A stretch of 64,000 bases of DNA, taken from contig NZ_JAUSYH010000001.1 of assembly GCF_030816715.1 (NCBI RefSeq), forward strand, positions 5,704,001-5,768,000, read 5' to 3'. This DNA is from Streptomyces achromogenes. GTDB taxonomy: Bacteria > Actinomycetota > Actinomycetes > Streptomycetales > Streptomycetaceae. Shown one piece after another: positions 32,392-41,963 of the stretch (the first letter of the stretch is position 1; every line of letters begins with the position of its first letter). The notes below the pieces were generated by a model, which worked only from the letters and a program-made list of their open reading frames with translations, was not told the origin of the DNA and did no database searches. The position numbers and the translations under genes were made by a program.

Positions 32392-35300
32392 ATGCCCGCC
32401 CGCATCAGCGACCCCGAGCAGCTCAAGGAGCTCCTCGGGATCCCCTTCACCCCGGAGCAGACGGCCTGCGTCATCGCGCCGCCCGCCCCGCAGGTGATCG
32501 TGGCCGGAGCCGGGTCGGGCAAGACCACGGTGATGGCCGCACGCGTGGTGTGGCTGGTCGGCACCGGCCAGGTCGCCCCCGAGCAGGTCCTCGGCCTGAC
32601 CTTCACCAACAAGGCGGCCGGAGAACTCGCCGAACGCGTCCGCAAGGCCCTCGTCAGGGCGGGCGTCACCGACCCCGACGTCATCGACCCGGACAACCCG
32701 CCCGGCGAGCCGGTCATCTCCACCTACCACGCGTTCGCGGGCCGCCTCCTCGCCGACCACGGCCTGCGCATCGGCCTGGAACCCACCTCCCGCCTGCTCG
32801 CCGACGCCACCCGCTACCAGCTCGCGGCGCGCGTGCTGCGCGAGGCCCCGGGCCCCTACCCGTCGCTCACCCGCTCCTTCGCCGACCTGATCAGCGACCT
32901 CCTCACGCTCGACGGCGAACTCGCCGAACACCTCGTGCGCCCCGAGGACCTGCGCGCGTGGGACGCGGAACTGCTGCACACCCTCGAGGGCGTCAGACTC
33001 ACCAACGCCGACCTGCGCAAGGCCCCCGAAGCGGCCGCCGCCCGACGCGAACTGGCCGACCTGGTGCTGCGCTACCGGGCCGCCAAGCGCGAGCGCGACC
33101 TGCTCGACTTCGGCGACCAGATCGCCCTGGCGGCCCGGCTCGCCCAGGTGCCCGAGGTGGGCCCGCTCCTGCGCGACGAGTTCCGCGTCGTCCTCCTCGA
33201 CGAGTACCAGGACACCTCCGTCGCCCAGCGGGTGCTCCTCGCCGGACTCTTCGGCGGCGCCGCGGGCCACCCCGTGACCGCCGTCGGCGACCCCTGCCAG
33301 GCCATCTACGGCTGGCGCGGCGCCTCCGTCGCCAACCTCGACGACTTCCCCGAGCACTTCGCGCACACCGACGGCAGCCGGGCGCGCCGCCAGTCGCTCA
33401 GCGAGAACCGCCGCAGCGGCGGCCGCCTCCTGGACCTCGCCAACGGCCTCGCAGAACCGCTGCGCGCCATGCACGCGGGCGTGGAGGCGCTGCGCCCGGC
33501 TCCCGGTGCGGAACGCGACGGCGTGGTCCGCTGCGCCCTGCTGGCCACCCACGCCGAGGAGATGGACTGGATCGCCGACTCCATCGCCCATCTGGTGCGC
33601 ACCGGCAAGGCGCCCGGTGAGATCGCCGTCCTGTGCCGGACGGCCACCGACTTCGCGCAGATCCAGGGCGCGCTGGTCGCGCGGGACGTCCCCGTCGAGG
33701 TCGTCGGTCTGTCCGGTCTGCTGCACCTGCCCGAGGTGGCCGACCTGGTCGCCGTCTGCGAGGTCCTCCAGGACCCCGGTGCCAACGCCTCCCTGGTCCG
33801 CCTGCTCACCGGCCCGCGCTGGCGCATCGGACCGCGCGACCTCGCTCTCCTCGGCCGACGGGCCCGGCGGCTCGTCGGCCACGCGCGCGGGGGCGACGCC
33901 GACCCGGACCGTCGCCTCGCCGAGGCCGTCGAAGGGGTGGACCCGTCCGAGGTGATATCGCTCGCGGACGCCCTCGACACCTTCCTGGAGACGCCGTTGT
34001 ACGGCGGCGCCGGCGGGGACGATGACGGGTTGCCGTTCTCGCCGGACGCGCGCGTGCGGTTCGCGCGCCTCGCCGCCGAACTGCGCGACCTGCGCCGCTC
34101 CCTCGCCGATCCCCTGATGGACGTCCTGCACCGCGTCCTCGCCGTCACCGGCCTCGAGGTCGAACTCTCGGCGTCCCCGCACGCCCTGGCGGCCCGCCGC
34201 CGGGAGACCCTGTCCAACTTCCTCGACATCGCCGCTTCGTTCGCGGCCGGCGAGAGCGAGGCGAGCCTGCTGGCCTTCCTCGGCTTCCTGCGCACCGCCG
34301 CCCAGTACGAGAAGGGCCTCGACAACGCCCTTCCGGGCGGCGAGAACACCGTCAAGGTGCTCACCGCGCACAAGTCCAAGGGCCTCGAGTGGGACGTGGT
34401 GGCCGTCCCCGGCCTGGTCAGCGGCACGTTCCCCAGCGGCCAGGGCCGCGAGAAGTGGACCGCGCAGGCCAAGGTGCTGCCGCACGCACTGCGCGGTGAC
34501 GCCGACACGCTCCCCGACCTCGCCTCCTGGGACGCCCGGGGCATGAAGGCCTTCCACGAGGCCATGAAGGACCACCAGCACACCGAGGAACTCCGCCTCG
34601 GCTACGTCACCTTCACCCGCCCGCGGTCCCTGCTCCTCGGCTCCGGCCACTGGTGGGGACCCGCCCAGAAGAAGCCCCGCGGCCCGTCCGACTTCCTGCT
34701 GGCCCTGCACGACCACTGCGCGGCCGGACACGGCGAGATCGAGGTCTGGGCCGACCCGCCGGAGGAGGACGGGGAGAACCCCGCCCTGCACCGGGCGAGC
34801 GTCGACCAGGTCTGGCCGCTCCCGCTGGACGACGCGGCCCTGGCCCGCCGCCGCGCCGCCGCCGAGACCGTCCTCGCCCACCTGGAGGACCTCGAGGACC
34901 TCGCCTCGCACGAGGACGACCGCCCCCGTGCCGCCCACGACCCGGACGCCCACGACGACCCCGACTGGCCGCCGCCACCGGACGACGACGAGCCGCCCCA
35001 CGACGAGGACGACCCCTTCGACGAGGACCTCTTCGACGCGGGCTCCTTTGACGACGGCCCCTTCCACGCGGACTCCTTCGACGCGGACCCCTTCGATGCG
35101 GACCCCGTCGGCCAAGGCCCCTTCGAGGACGGGTCGGCCGGTGCTGCCCCCCACGAAGCCCGGCCGGCCGAGGGCGACCCCGCGGACGGGCACGAGCGGG
35201 GCTCGGCCGGTTCCCCCGTCCACCGCCCCGTCCGTCCCGCCGTCCACCCGTCGGTCCCTCATCAGGGGGCAGCCCCTGAGGCGCCCAGGCCCCCCAGGTC

Positions 35301-36108
35301 GACCAGGCCCCCCGGACCCCGCCCGCGCCGGAACTCCCTCACCCCGGAGGAGGCCCGCACCGTCGCCTCCTGGGACCGCGACCTCGACGCGCTCGCCGGG
35401 GAACTGCTGCGTACCCGCCGGACCGTCACGGACGTGCCCCTGCCGACGAGCCTGACCGCCTCGCAGGTCCTGCGCCTGGCCGCCGACCCGGACGGTCTCG
35501 CGCAGGAACTCGCGCGCCCCATGCCACGCCCCCCGCAACCGGCCGCACGCCGGGGCACCCGGTTCCACGCCTGGGTGGAGGCCCGCTTCGAGGAGTTGAC
35601 GCTCCCCCTGCTGGAACCGGACGAACTGCCGGGCCACGACGCCGAGATCGATGACGAACGCGACCTCGAGGCCCTCAAGGAGGCCTTCGAGCGCACCGAG
35701 TACGCCCACCGCACGCCCTACCGGGTCGAGGCCCCCTTCCAGGTCGCCCTCGCCGGCCGCGTCGTCCGGGGCCGTATCGACGCCGTCTACAAAGAGGGCG
35801 ACGGCGACTCGGCCACGTACGACATCGTCGACTGGAAGACCCACCGTGCCCACACCGCGGACCCCCTCCAGCTCGCCCTGTACCGGCTCGCCTGGGCCGA
35901 GCAGCAGGGAGTGCCCGTGGAATCCGTCACAGCGGCGTTCCTGTACGTGCGCACCGGTGACGTCGTACGACCGGAGGAGCTGCCCGATCGTCCCGCTCTG
36001 GAGCGCCTGTTGACCGGGAAGGAGGGCGCCGGGAACGGCCGCGACGAACCGGCCGGGCGCGTGGGCCCCGCACCGGGGCCCGGCGAGGACGCCGGCGCGG
36101 GCCGATAG
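32392..36108 (+). CDS. adnB: AdnB: UvrD-type helicase-nuclease subunit with acidic insert
   Basis: This 1238-aa protein has Walker A AGAGSGKTT (residues 38-46), LTFTNKAAGEL (motif Ia), VLLDEYQDTS (Walker B, about 268-277), GDPCQAIYGWRGA (motif III), VLTAHKSKGLEW (V) and YVTFTRPRS (VI). The C-terminal nuclease has YDIVDWKTHRA (Asp1147, Lys1149) and QLALYRLAW. Between them, about residues 833-980, lies a disordered Asp/Pro-rich stretch with repeated FDAD/DPF motifs, absent from the mycobacterial protein as I recall it. It works with AdnA as a motor-nuclease on broken DNA ends. TAGCCT lies 6 nt before ATG 32392 with no Shine-Dalgarno, suggesting its own leaderless promoter despite the operon-like order. 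Confidence 0.88.
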   Translation: MPARISDPEQLKELLGIPFTPEQTACVIAPPAPQVIVAGAGSGKTTVMAARVVWLVGTGQVAPEQVLGLTFTNKAAGELAERVRKALVRAGVTDPDVIDPDNPPGEPVISTYHAFAGRLLADHGLRIGLEPTSRLLADATRYQLAARVLREAPGPYPSLTRSFADLISDLLTLDGELAEHLVRPEDLRAWDAELLHTLEGVRLTNADLRKAPEAAAARRELADLVLRYRAAKRERDLLDFGDQIALAARLAQVPEVGPLLRDEFRVVLLDEYQDTSVAQRVLLAGLFGGAAGHPVTAVGDPCQAIYGWRGASVANLDDFPEHFAHTDGSRARRQSLSENRRSGGRLLDLANGLAEPLRAMHAGVEALRPAPGAERDGVVRCALLATHAEEMDWIADSIAHLVRTGKAPGEIAVLCRTATDFAQIQGALVARDVPVEVVGLSGLLHLPEVADLVAVCEVLQDPGANASLVRLLTGPRWRIGPRDLALLGRRARRLVGHARGGDADPDRRLAEAVEGVDPSEVISLADALDTFLETPLYGGAGGDDDGLPFSPDARVRFARLAAELRDLRRSLADPLMDVLHRVLAVTGLEVELSASPHALAARRRETLSNFLDIAASFAAGESEASLLAFLGFLRTAAQYEKGLDNALPGGENTVKVLTAHKSKGLEWDVVAVPGLVSGTFPSGQGREKWTAQAKVLPHALRGDADTLPDLASWDARGMKAFHEAMKDHQHTEELRLGYVTFTRPRSLLLGSGHWWGPAQKKPRGPSDFLLALHDHCAAGHGEIEVWADPPEEDGENPALHRASVDQVWPLPLDDAALARRRAAAETVLAHLEDLEDLASHEDDRPRAAHDPDAHDDPDWPPPPDDDEPPHDEDDPFDEDLFDAGSFDDGPFHADSFDADPFDADPVGQGPFEDGSAGAAPHEARPAEGDPADGHERGSAGSPVHRPVRPAVHPSVPHQGAAPEAPRPPRSTRPPGPRPRRNSLTPEEARTVASWDRDLDALAGELLRTRRTVTDVPLPTSLTASQVLRLAADPDGLAQELARPMPRPPQPAARRGTRFHAWVEARFEELTLPLLEPDELPGHDAEIDDERDLEALKEAFERTEYAHRTPYRVEAPFQVALAGRVVRGRIDAVYKEGDGDSATYDIVDWKTHRAHTADPLQLALYRLAWAEQQGVPVESVTAAFLYVRTGDVVRPEELPDRPALERLLTGKEGAGNGRDEPAGRVGPAPGPGEDAGAGR

Positions 36109-36118
36109 GCTCGTGACC

Positions 36119-37531
36119 ATGAGCCATCCCGTTGACAGTGCCGTCAGCGCCGTCCGCACGTACGTCGAGCAGCATCGCGCCGCCTTCCTCGACGACCTCG
36201 CCGAATGGCTGCGTATCCCGTCGGTGTCGGCACAGCCCGACCACGCCCCCGACGTACGGCGCAGCGCGGACTGGCTCGCCGCCAAGCTCCTCCAGACCGG
36301 CTTCCCGACCGCCGAGGTCTGGCAGACGCCGGGCGCGCCGGCCGTCTACGCGCAATGGCCCTCCGGCGATCCGCAGGCGCCCACCGTCCTGGTCTACGGC
36401 CACCACGACGTGCAGCCCGCCGCCCGCGAGGACGGCTGGGACACCGATCCCTTCGAGCCCGTCGTCCGCGGAAACCGCCTCCACGCGCGCGGGGCGGCCG
36501 ACGACAAGGGACAGGTCTTCTTCCACACCCTCGGCGTCCGCGCCCACCTCGCCGCCACCGGCCGCACCGCGCCGGCCGTCAACCTCAAGCTGCTGATCGA
36601 GGGCGAGGAGGAGTCCGGCTCCCCGAACTTCCGGGCCCTCGTGGAAGAGCGGGCCGGGCGGCTCGCCGCGGACGCCGTGATCGTCTCCGACACCGGCATG
36701 TGGTCCGAGGACACCCCCACGGTGTGCACCGGAATGCGCGGCCTCGCCGAGTGCGAGATCCGGTTCCTCGGCCCTGACCAGGACATCCACTCCGGTTCCT
36801 TCGGCGGGGCGGTGCCCAACCCGGCGACCGCGATCGCCCGCCTCGTCGCCGGCCTGCACGACGAGCACGCGCGCGTGGCCGTCCCCGGCTTCTACGACGG
36901 CGTCGTCGAGCTCACCGACCGCGAGCGGGAGCTCTTCGCCGAGCTGCCCTTCGACGAGGACCAGTGGCTGAGCACCGCCCGGTCGCACGCAGCCCACGGG
37001 GAGGCCGGGCACACCACCCTGGAGCGGATCTGGGCCCGCCCGACGGCCGAGGTCAACGGCATCGGCGGCGGCTACCAGGGACCCGGCAGCAAGACGATCA
37101 TCCCGTCCTCGGCGTTCGTGAAACTGTCCTTCCGGCTCGTCGCAGGCCAGGACCCCGACCATGTCGAGAAGGCAGTCCGCGCCTGGGTCGCCGAGCAGGC
37201 GCCCGCCGGCGTCCGGTACGAGATCGCGTTCAGCCCGGCCACGCGCCCCTGCCTGACCCCGCTGGACCACCCCGCCCTGCGGTCCGTGGTCCGCGCCATG
37301 GGCCGAGCCTTCGACAAGCCCGTCCGCTTCACCCGTGAGGGAGGCTCGGGACCGGCCGCCGACCTGCAGGAGGTCCTCGACGCCCCCGTGCTCTTCCTTG
37401 GCATCTCCGTCCCCTCGGACGGCTGGCACGCGCCCAACGAGAAGGTCGAGCTGGACCTCCTCCTCAAGGGCGTCGAGACCGCCGCACACCTGTGGAGCGA
37501 CCTCGCCGCGCACTGGCGTCATGCGCCCTGA
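36119..37531 (+). CDS. M20 family metallopeptidase (dipeptidase)
   Basis: This 470-aa enzyme has the M20 order of zinc ligands: VYGHHDVQPA (first His and neighbouring Asp), GAADDKGQ (bridging Asp), LIEGEEESGSP (catalytic Glu and Glu ligand), DTGMW (Asp ligand) and a final His in WHAPNEKVEL. The dimerisation domain lies in between (about residues 215-330, including NGIGGGYQGPGSKTIIPS). M20 dipeptidases remove amino acids from dipeptides or related amides in the cytoplasm. TAGGCT at 36106-36111 lies 7 nt before ATG 36119, which favours this start and a leaderless mRNA over GTG 36113. It follows adnB by 10 bp but probably has its own promoter. Confidence 0.88.
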   Translation: MSHPVDSAVSAVRTYVEQHRAAFLDDLAEWLRIPSVSAQPDHAPDVRRSADWLAAKLLQTGFPTAEVWQTPGAPAVYAQWPSGDPQAPTVLVYGHHDVQPAAREDGWDTDPFEPVVRGNRLHARGAADDKGQVFFHTLGVRAHLAATGRTAPAVNLKLLIEGEEESGSPNFRALVEERAGRLAADAVIVSDTGMWSEDTPTVCTGMRGLAECEIRFLGPDQDIHSGSFGGAVPNPATAIARLVAGLHDEHARVAVPGFYDGVVELTDRERELFAELPFDEDQWLSTARSHAAHGEAGHTTLERIWARPTAEVNGIGGGYQGPGSKTIIPSSAFVKLSFRLVAGQDPDHVEKAVRAWVAEQAPAGVRYEIAFSPATRPCLTPLDHPALRSVVRAMGRAFDKPVRFTREGGSGPAADLQEVLDAPVLFLGISVPSDGWHAPNEKVELDLLLKGVETAAHLWSDLAAHWRHAP

Positions 37532-37684
37532 CGACCCCGACCGGCCCCGGAGGAACCGCGCGCGCGGTGCACACTGAAGAAGCCGCTCCGCATCGCGCCG
37601 CTCCACGACCGGTCGCCGTCTCCCGTACATCCCGCTGAACCGCCCGCAGAAACAACCGTTCCACCGGGGGAGTTGGAAGTACCC

Positions 37685-38629
37685 GTGACCACCTGGACCG
37701 ACCAGAACGCCGATCGACCCATCTCGCTCACCGCGCCGAGCGGTGTGGACCGGGCCGCCCACCACCGGCTCGACGAGGCCTGGCTCGCCGCGGCGTGGAG
37801 CCACCCCACGACCCGTTGCTTCGTCGTCTCCGGAGGCCAGGTCCTCATCGACGAGACGTCCGACGGCCGCACCGAACTCGTCATGACCCCGTCCTTCGAG
37901 GCCCCCCTCACCGAGGCGCACCGCTACTTCCTCGGGACGGACGAGGACGGCGTCAGCTACTTCGCCCTCCAGAAGGACACGCTGCCCGGCCGTATCGACC
38001 AGTCCGCGCGCTCGGCCGGGTTGCGTGAGGCGGGTCTGCTGCTGTCGCCGCGCGACGTGGGCCTGATGGTGCACGCCGTGGGTCTGGAGAACTGGCAGCG
38101 CACCCACCGCTTCTGCTCCCGCTGCGGGGAGCGCACGGTGATCGCCGCGGCCGGCCACATCCGCCGCTGCCCCGCCTGCGGCGCCGAGCACTACCCGCGC
38201 ACCGACCCGGCGGTGATCATGGCCGTCACGGACGAGGAGGACCGCATCCTCCTGGGCCGCCAGGTCCACTGGCCCGAGGGCCGCTTCTCGACCCTCGCCG
38301 GTTTCGTCGAGCCCGGCGAGTCCATCGAGCAGTCCGTGCGCCGCGAGGTCTTCGAGGAGGCCGGCGTCACCGTCGGCCAGGTCGAGTACGTCGCCAGCCA
38401 GCCCTGGCCCTTCCCGTCCAGTCTCATGCTCGGCTTCATGGCCCGTGCCACGTCCACCGACATCGACGTCGACGGCGACGAGATCCACGAGGCCCGCTGG
38501 TTCTCCCGCGACGAGCTCGCCGCCGCCTTCGAGGCCGGCGACGTGCTGCCCCCCTACGGCATCTCCATCGCGGCCCGCCTGATCGAGCTCTGGTACGGCA
38601 AGCCGCTGCCCATGCGCAACCTCGTCTGA
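37685..38629 (+). CDS. nudC: NAD+ diphosphatase NudC
   Basis: This 314-aa protein carries a central zinc ribbon (CSRCGERT ... CPACGAEHYPR, about residues 143-178) and then a Nudix box GFVEPGESIEQSVRREVFEE (about 206-225). The C-terminal motif SQPWPFPSSLMLGF marks the NADH-pyrophosphatase subgroup. NudC hydrolyses NAD(H) to NMN and AMP and can remove NAD caps from RNA. GTG 37685 follows GGAAG at about -10; a TTG at 37673 is unlikely. The gene is convergent with the mycoredoxin gene and shares a strong terminator with it, as in mycobacteria. Confidence 0.92.
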   Translation: MTTWTDQNADRPISLTAPSGVDRAAHHRLDEAWLAAAWSHPTTRCFVVSGGQVLIDETSDGRTELVMTPSFEAPLTEAHRYFLGTDEDGVSYFALQKDTLPGRIDQSARSAGLREAGLLLSPRDVGLMVHAVGLENWQRTHRFCSRCGERTVIAAAGHIRRCPACGAEHYPRTDPAVIMAVTDEEDRILLGRQVHWPEGRFSTLAGFVEPGESIEQSVRREVFEEAGVTVGQVEYVASQPWPFPSSLMLGFMARATSTDIDVDGDEIHEARWFSRDELAAAFEAGDVLPPYGISIAARLIELWYGKPLPMRNLV

Positions 38630-38655
38630 CCACGACCGCCCGACCACGCCCGGCA

Positions 38656-38702
38656 CGTCGAAGGGGTGGCCGCCCCGCACCGGGACGGCCACCCCTTCGA
38701 CG
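38656..38702. terminator. Bidirectional terminator between nudC and mycoredoxin gene
   Basis: A perfect 17-bp stem (CGTCGAAGGGGTGGCCG and its complement) with a 13-nt loop lies between the convergent stops at 38629 and 38763. Confidence 0.85.
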
Positions 38703-38762
38703 CGCGGAACCGGGAACCCCCGACCAGCCGTTGAAGCCGTCGGGGGTCGCGTCGCGCGAGGG

Positions 38763-39020
38763 TCAGGCGGTGAGGGCCTGCTTCACCTGGGCGAGGCTCG
38801 GGTTCGTCATCACGACTTCAGCGCCACCGCTGGAGGGAACTACCTGAACAGTCGGCACCGTCTGGTTTCCGCCATTCGCCTTCTCCACGAACGCCGCGGA
38901 CTCCGGGTCCTGCTCGATGTTGATCTCGGTGTACGCGATGCCCTCGCGCTCCAGCTGCTTCTTCAGCCGCTGGCAGTAGCCGCACCACGTGGTGCTGTAC
39001 ATCGTCACAGTGCCCAGCAT
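38763..39020 (-). CDS. mrx1: Mycoredoxin (glutaredoxin-like Mrx1)
   Basis: This 85-aa thioredoxin-fold protein has the active site WCGYCQRLKKQL (Cys pair near residues 13 and 16) and the cis-Pro segment TVPTVQVV. It matches actinobacterial mycoredoxin-1, which uses mycothiol to reduce mixed disulfides in the cytoplasm. The start at ATG 39020 (MLGTVTMYSTTWC) is placed because AGGAG then lies 10 nt away; ATG 39029 would be almost on top of that site. It is divergent from uvrD2 across 165 bp that must hold both promoters. Confidence 0.9.
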   Translation of the reverse strand: MLGTVTMYSTTWCGYCQRLKKQLEREGIAYTEINIEQDPESAAFVEKANGGNQTVPTVQVVPSSGGAEVVMTNPSLAQVKQALTA

Positions 39021-39185
39021 GTCTGTCATGCTCCTTCGGCGGTCGGGGGAGGGGCGGTCCTAGGGTGAACGCGGCGGGCGGGGCCGCCATTCCCGGTGGT
39101 GACGTCCGCCGCACCAGTACGACTGCGGGGGCCCGCCTGTGGACAACCGTCCCGCCAGTCTCCGCCGACCTGGCAGCATGGCCGT

Positions 39186-41412
39186 GTGACAGCAGCAACG
39201 CACTCCACCCTGTTCCCGCAGGCACCGGACTCGGCCGACGCGGTGCTCGACGAGCTCGACCCCGAGCAGCGCGAGGTCGCCACCGCCCTGCACGGTCCGG
39301 TGTGCGTACTGGCCGGAGCCGGTACGGGCAAGACCCGGGCCATCACCCACCGCATCGCCTACGGGGTGCGTGCCGGCATCCTGCACCCCTCCAGCGTGCT
39401 CGCCGTCACCTTCACCAACCGGGCCGCCGGCGAGATGCGCGGCCGGCTCCGCCAGCTCGGCGCCCAGGGAGTCCAGGCCGCGCACCTTCCACTCCGCGGC
39501 CCTTCGGCAGCTGCAGTACTTCTGGCCGAAAGCGATCGGTGGCTCCCTGCCCCGGCTCGTCGACCGCAAGGTACAGCTCGTCGCCGACGCGGCCGCCGCC
39601 TGCCGCATCCGTCTCGACCGCGGTGAGCTGCGGGACGTCACCGCGGAGATCGAGTGGTCCAAGGTCACCCAGACGGTCCCCGCCGACTACGCCCTCGCCG
39701 CCGTCAAGGCGGGCCGCGAGTCCCCCCGCGACCCCGCCGAGATCGCCCAGCTCTACGCCGCCTACGAGGACCTCAAGCGCGAGCGTGCCGTCATCGACTT
39801 CGAGGACGTCCTGCTGCTGACCGTCGCCGTTCTGCAGGACCGGCACGACATCGCCGAGCAGGTCCGCGCCCAGTACCAGCACTTCGTGGTCGACGAGTAC
39901 CAGGACGTCAGCCCGCTCCAGCAGCGCCTGCTCGAGCTGTGGCTCGGCGACCGGGACGACCTGTGCGTGGTCGGGGACGCCAGCCAGACGATCTACTCCT
40001 TCACCGGCGCCACCCCCGACCACCTGCTCGACTTCCGCAAGCGTCACCCCGGGGCGACCGTCGTCAAGCTGGTCCGCGACTACCGCTCCACCCCCCAGGT
40101 CGTGCACCTCGCCAACGGGCTGCTCGCCCAGGCCCGCGGCCGCGCCGCCGACCACCGTCTGGAACTGGTCTCCCAGCGTGGCCCCGGGCCCGAGCCGGGT
40201 TACGCCGAGTACGCCGATGAGCCCGCCGAGGCCGAGGGCGCGGCCCGTCGTATCCGCGAGCTCCTCGACGCCGGGGTCCCGGCCGCGGAGATCGCCGTGC
40301 TGTTCCGCACCAACGCCCAGTCGGAGACCTACGAGCAGGCCCTCGCCGACCTGGGCATCCCGTATCAGCTGCGCGGTGCCGAGCGCTTCTTCGACCGGCC
40401 CGAGGTGCGCAAGGCCGGTGTCGCCCTGCGCGGCGCGGCCCGGTTCGGCGGCAACGACACGCTCCTCGAGGACGCCGTCGACCTGCCCTCGCAGGTGCGT
40501 GCCGTCCTCTCCGGCGAAGGCTGGACCACACAGCCACCGGCCGGCTCCGGGGCCGTCAGGGAGCGCTGGGAGTCGCTGGCGGCCCTGGTGAGCCTGGCGC
40601 AGGACTTCGTCGCGGCCCGTCCCGGGGCGACCCTCGCCGACCTGGTCGCCGAACTCGACGAGCGGGCGAGCGCCCAGCACGCCCCGACCGTCCAGGGCGT
40701 CACCCTGGCCTCCCTGCACTCCGCGAAGGGCCTGGAGTGGGACGTCGTCTTCCTGGTCGGCGTGGCGGAGGGCATGATGCCGATCACCTACGCCAGGACC
40801 GACGAGCAGATCGAGGAGGAGCGACGCCTCCTCTACGTCGGGGTCACCCGGGCCCGCGCGCGGCTGTACCTGTCGTGGGCGCTCTCCCGCTCACCGGGCG
40901 GCCGTCCGAACCGCCGCCCGAGCCGCTTCCTCGACGGCCTCCGTCCCGGCTCGGGCACCGCCGTGGGCCGTGGGGGCGGCGGGGGAGCCGGAGGCATCGA
41001 GCGGGGGTTCCCCGGTGTCGCCGCGGCCGCGGGCCAGGCGCCGCGGCGGACGCAGCGCACCCCGGCCCGCTGCCGGGTCTGCGGGCGCACCCTGACCGAC
41101 GCCGGCGAGATGAAGCTGATGCGCTGCGAGGACTGCCCCTCCGACATGGACGAGGGCCTGTACGAGCGGCTGCGGGACTGGCGGGCGGTCCAGGCGAAGC
41201 GCGCCGGCCAGCCGGCGTTCTGCGTCTTCACCGACAAGACGCTGATGGCGATTGCCGAGGCGGTCCCCGACGAGGAGGGCGAACTGGCCCGGATCCCGGG
41301 GGTCGGTGTGCGCAAGTTGCACCGTTACGGGACCGACGTCCTGGCCATCTGCGCAGGCCAGGACGTGGTGGAGGGCGACGAGGGGGGTGAGGGAGGGGCG
41401 GCCGAAGATTGA
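39186..41412 (+). pseudogene. uvrD2: UvrD2 DNA helicase, interrupted by a one-base frameshift
   Basis: The gene is read in two frames. Frame 1 from GTG 39186 gives Walker A LAGAGTGKTR and TFTNRAAGEMRGRLRQLGAQ, then loses similarity after GVQA. From 39481 the other frame continues with RTFHSAALRQLQYFWP, Walker B VVDEYQDVSPLQQ, LHSAKGLEWDVVFLVG, YVGVTRARARL, a four-Cys zinc motif (CRVCGRTL ... RCEDC) and a C-terminal HRDC domain. One extra base (G at 39480, within GGCCGCGC) explains the break. If real, the product stops early and helicase activity is lost; an assembly error is equally possible. UvrD2 is a 3'-5' SF1 helicase, essential in mycobacteria. CAGCAT lies 6 nt before the GTG. The full product would be about 741 aa. 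Confidence 0.85.
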
Positions 41413-41425
41413 TCCGAACTCGTCG

Positions 41426-41465
41426 GAAAAATAGTTTGCGCATGCCCCGGCAATCCCCATAGGTT
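41426..41465 (+). promoter_or_regulatory. Predicted WblC-dependent promoter of wblC
   Basis: An AT stretch GAAAAATAG (41426-41434) directly precedes a -35 element TTGCGC (41436-41441). A -10 element TAGGTT (41460-41465) follows after 18 bp. The AT-rich block just upstream of -35 is the known recognition feature of WhiB7/WblC acting with the main sigma factor, so autoregulation is predicted. The start of transcription would be near 41472, leaving a leader of about 600 nt. Confidence 0.6.
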
Positions 41466-41577
41466 CTTAGACACCGGAACGGCGGCCTTCTCGAAGGCCC
41501 TGATTCCGTGCTGTACTTGCATATCCGTCGGACCGGCTCACCCTGGTCCCCCGAGACGCCGAGAGGAGGCGATTCCA

Positions 41578-41895
41578 GTGATCATCATCAACCGCAGCTC
41601 CACCGCCAAACTGACCGATCGCTCGGTCGTCTCCACGTGCATGCTCGGCGCCTCGGTCCTGGGCACCGGTCTGTCCGGCATCCGTGCCGACCGGCCGGCG
41701 TCCTCCTCTGTTTCGCCCGTGAGCCTCCTCGGCCGCGAGCGCAATGAGCGACCGACCAAGGCACTGGAAGCAGTAGAGGCGCAGGCACATGCCTATGCCT
41801 TCGCGGCGACCGGTGCCGGATTCCGCAAGCAGACGACGCAGCACCACCTGATGTGGGCCTTCCGTGGGCCAGAACCCTGGAGTGATCCAGCCTGA
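41578..41895 (+). CDS. Upstream ORF in the wblC leader, 105 aa
   Basis: GTG 41578 is preceded by GAGAGGAGG at ideal spacing. The product (MIIINRSSTAKLTDRSVVST ... HHLMWAFRGPEPWSDPA) has no domain I recognise. It lies between the wblC promoter and a T-rich terminator, and its stop codon (41893-41895) falls inside a small hairpin. Family knowledge says whiB7/wblC genes are controlled by a translated leader ORF: drugs that slow ribosomes on it favour read-through of a terminator. The position here fits that role; the peptide may matter mainly through its translation. I cannot exclude an independent function, since 105 codons is long for a leader peptide. Confidence 0.7.
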   Translation: MIIINRSSTAKLTDRSVVSTCMLGASVLGTGLSGIRADRPASSSVSPVSLLGRERNERPTKALEAVEAQAHAYAFAATGAGFRKQTTQHHLMWAFRGPEPWSDPA

Positions 41896-41907
41896 TCGTC
41901 GATCAGG
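41891..41907 (+). other. Small hairpin over the uORF stop codon
   Basis: CCTGATC and GATCAGG pair (7 bp, loop GTC). The uORF stop TGA is in the left arm, so a ribosome terminating there would block this hairpin. It sits 12 nt before the attenuator stem and may be part of the switching structure. Confidence 0.45.
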
Positions 41908-41918
41908 CCGGCGCCTTC

Positions 41919-41963
41919 AGGGCCGCGGAACCCCACTCGGGATCCGCGGCCCTTCTGTTTTCC
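41919..41963 (+). terminator. Rho-independent attenuator in the wblC leader
   Basis: The 11-bp stem AGGGCCGCGGA/TCCGCGGCCCT (41919-41929 with 41943-41953) is followed at once by TCTGTTTTCC. This is the clearest classical intrinsic terminator in the window. It lies after the uORF and before the wblC start, so it must be bypassed for wblC expression, which fits attenuation control. Confidence 0.8.

Noticed and set aside
32356..36285. 1309-codon minus-strand frame opposite adnB
   Set aside because: It is a shadow of adnB, with Arg/Gly/Val-rich translation and no recognisable motif, and it overlaps a well-supported helicase-nuclease gene along its whole length.
39370..41412. UvrD2 starting from ATG 39370 in the downstream frame as a complete gene
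   Set aside because: The first 37 codons of that frame are out of register with the family and Walker A would be missing, so the frame is only the 3' part of the interrupted gene.
41508..41747. Alternative leader ORF from GTG 41508 in a second frame
   Set aside because: It lacks a ribosome-binding site and shows atypical codon bias, while the frame from GTG 41578 has an excellent Shine-Dalgarno and normal bias.
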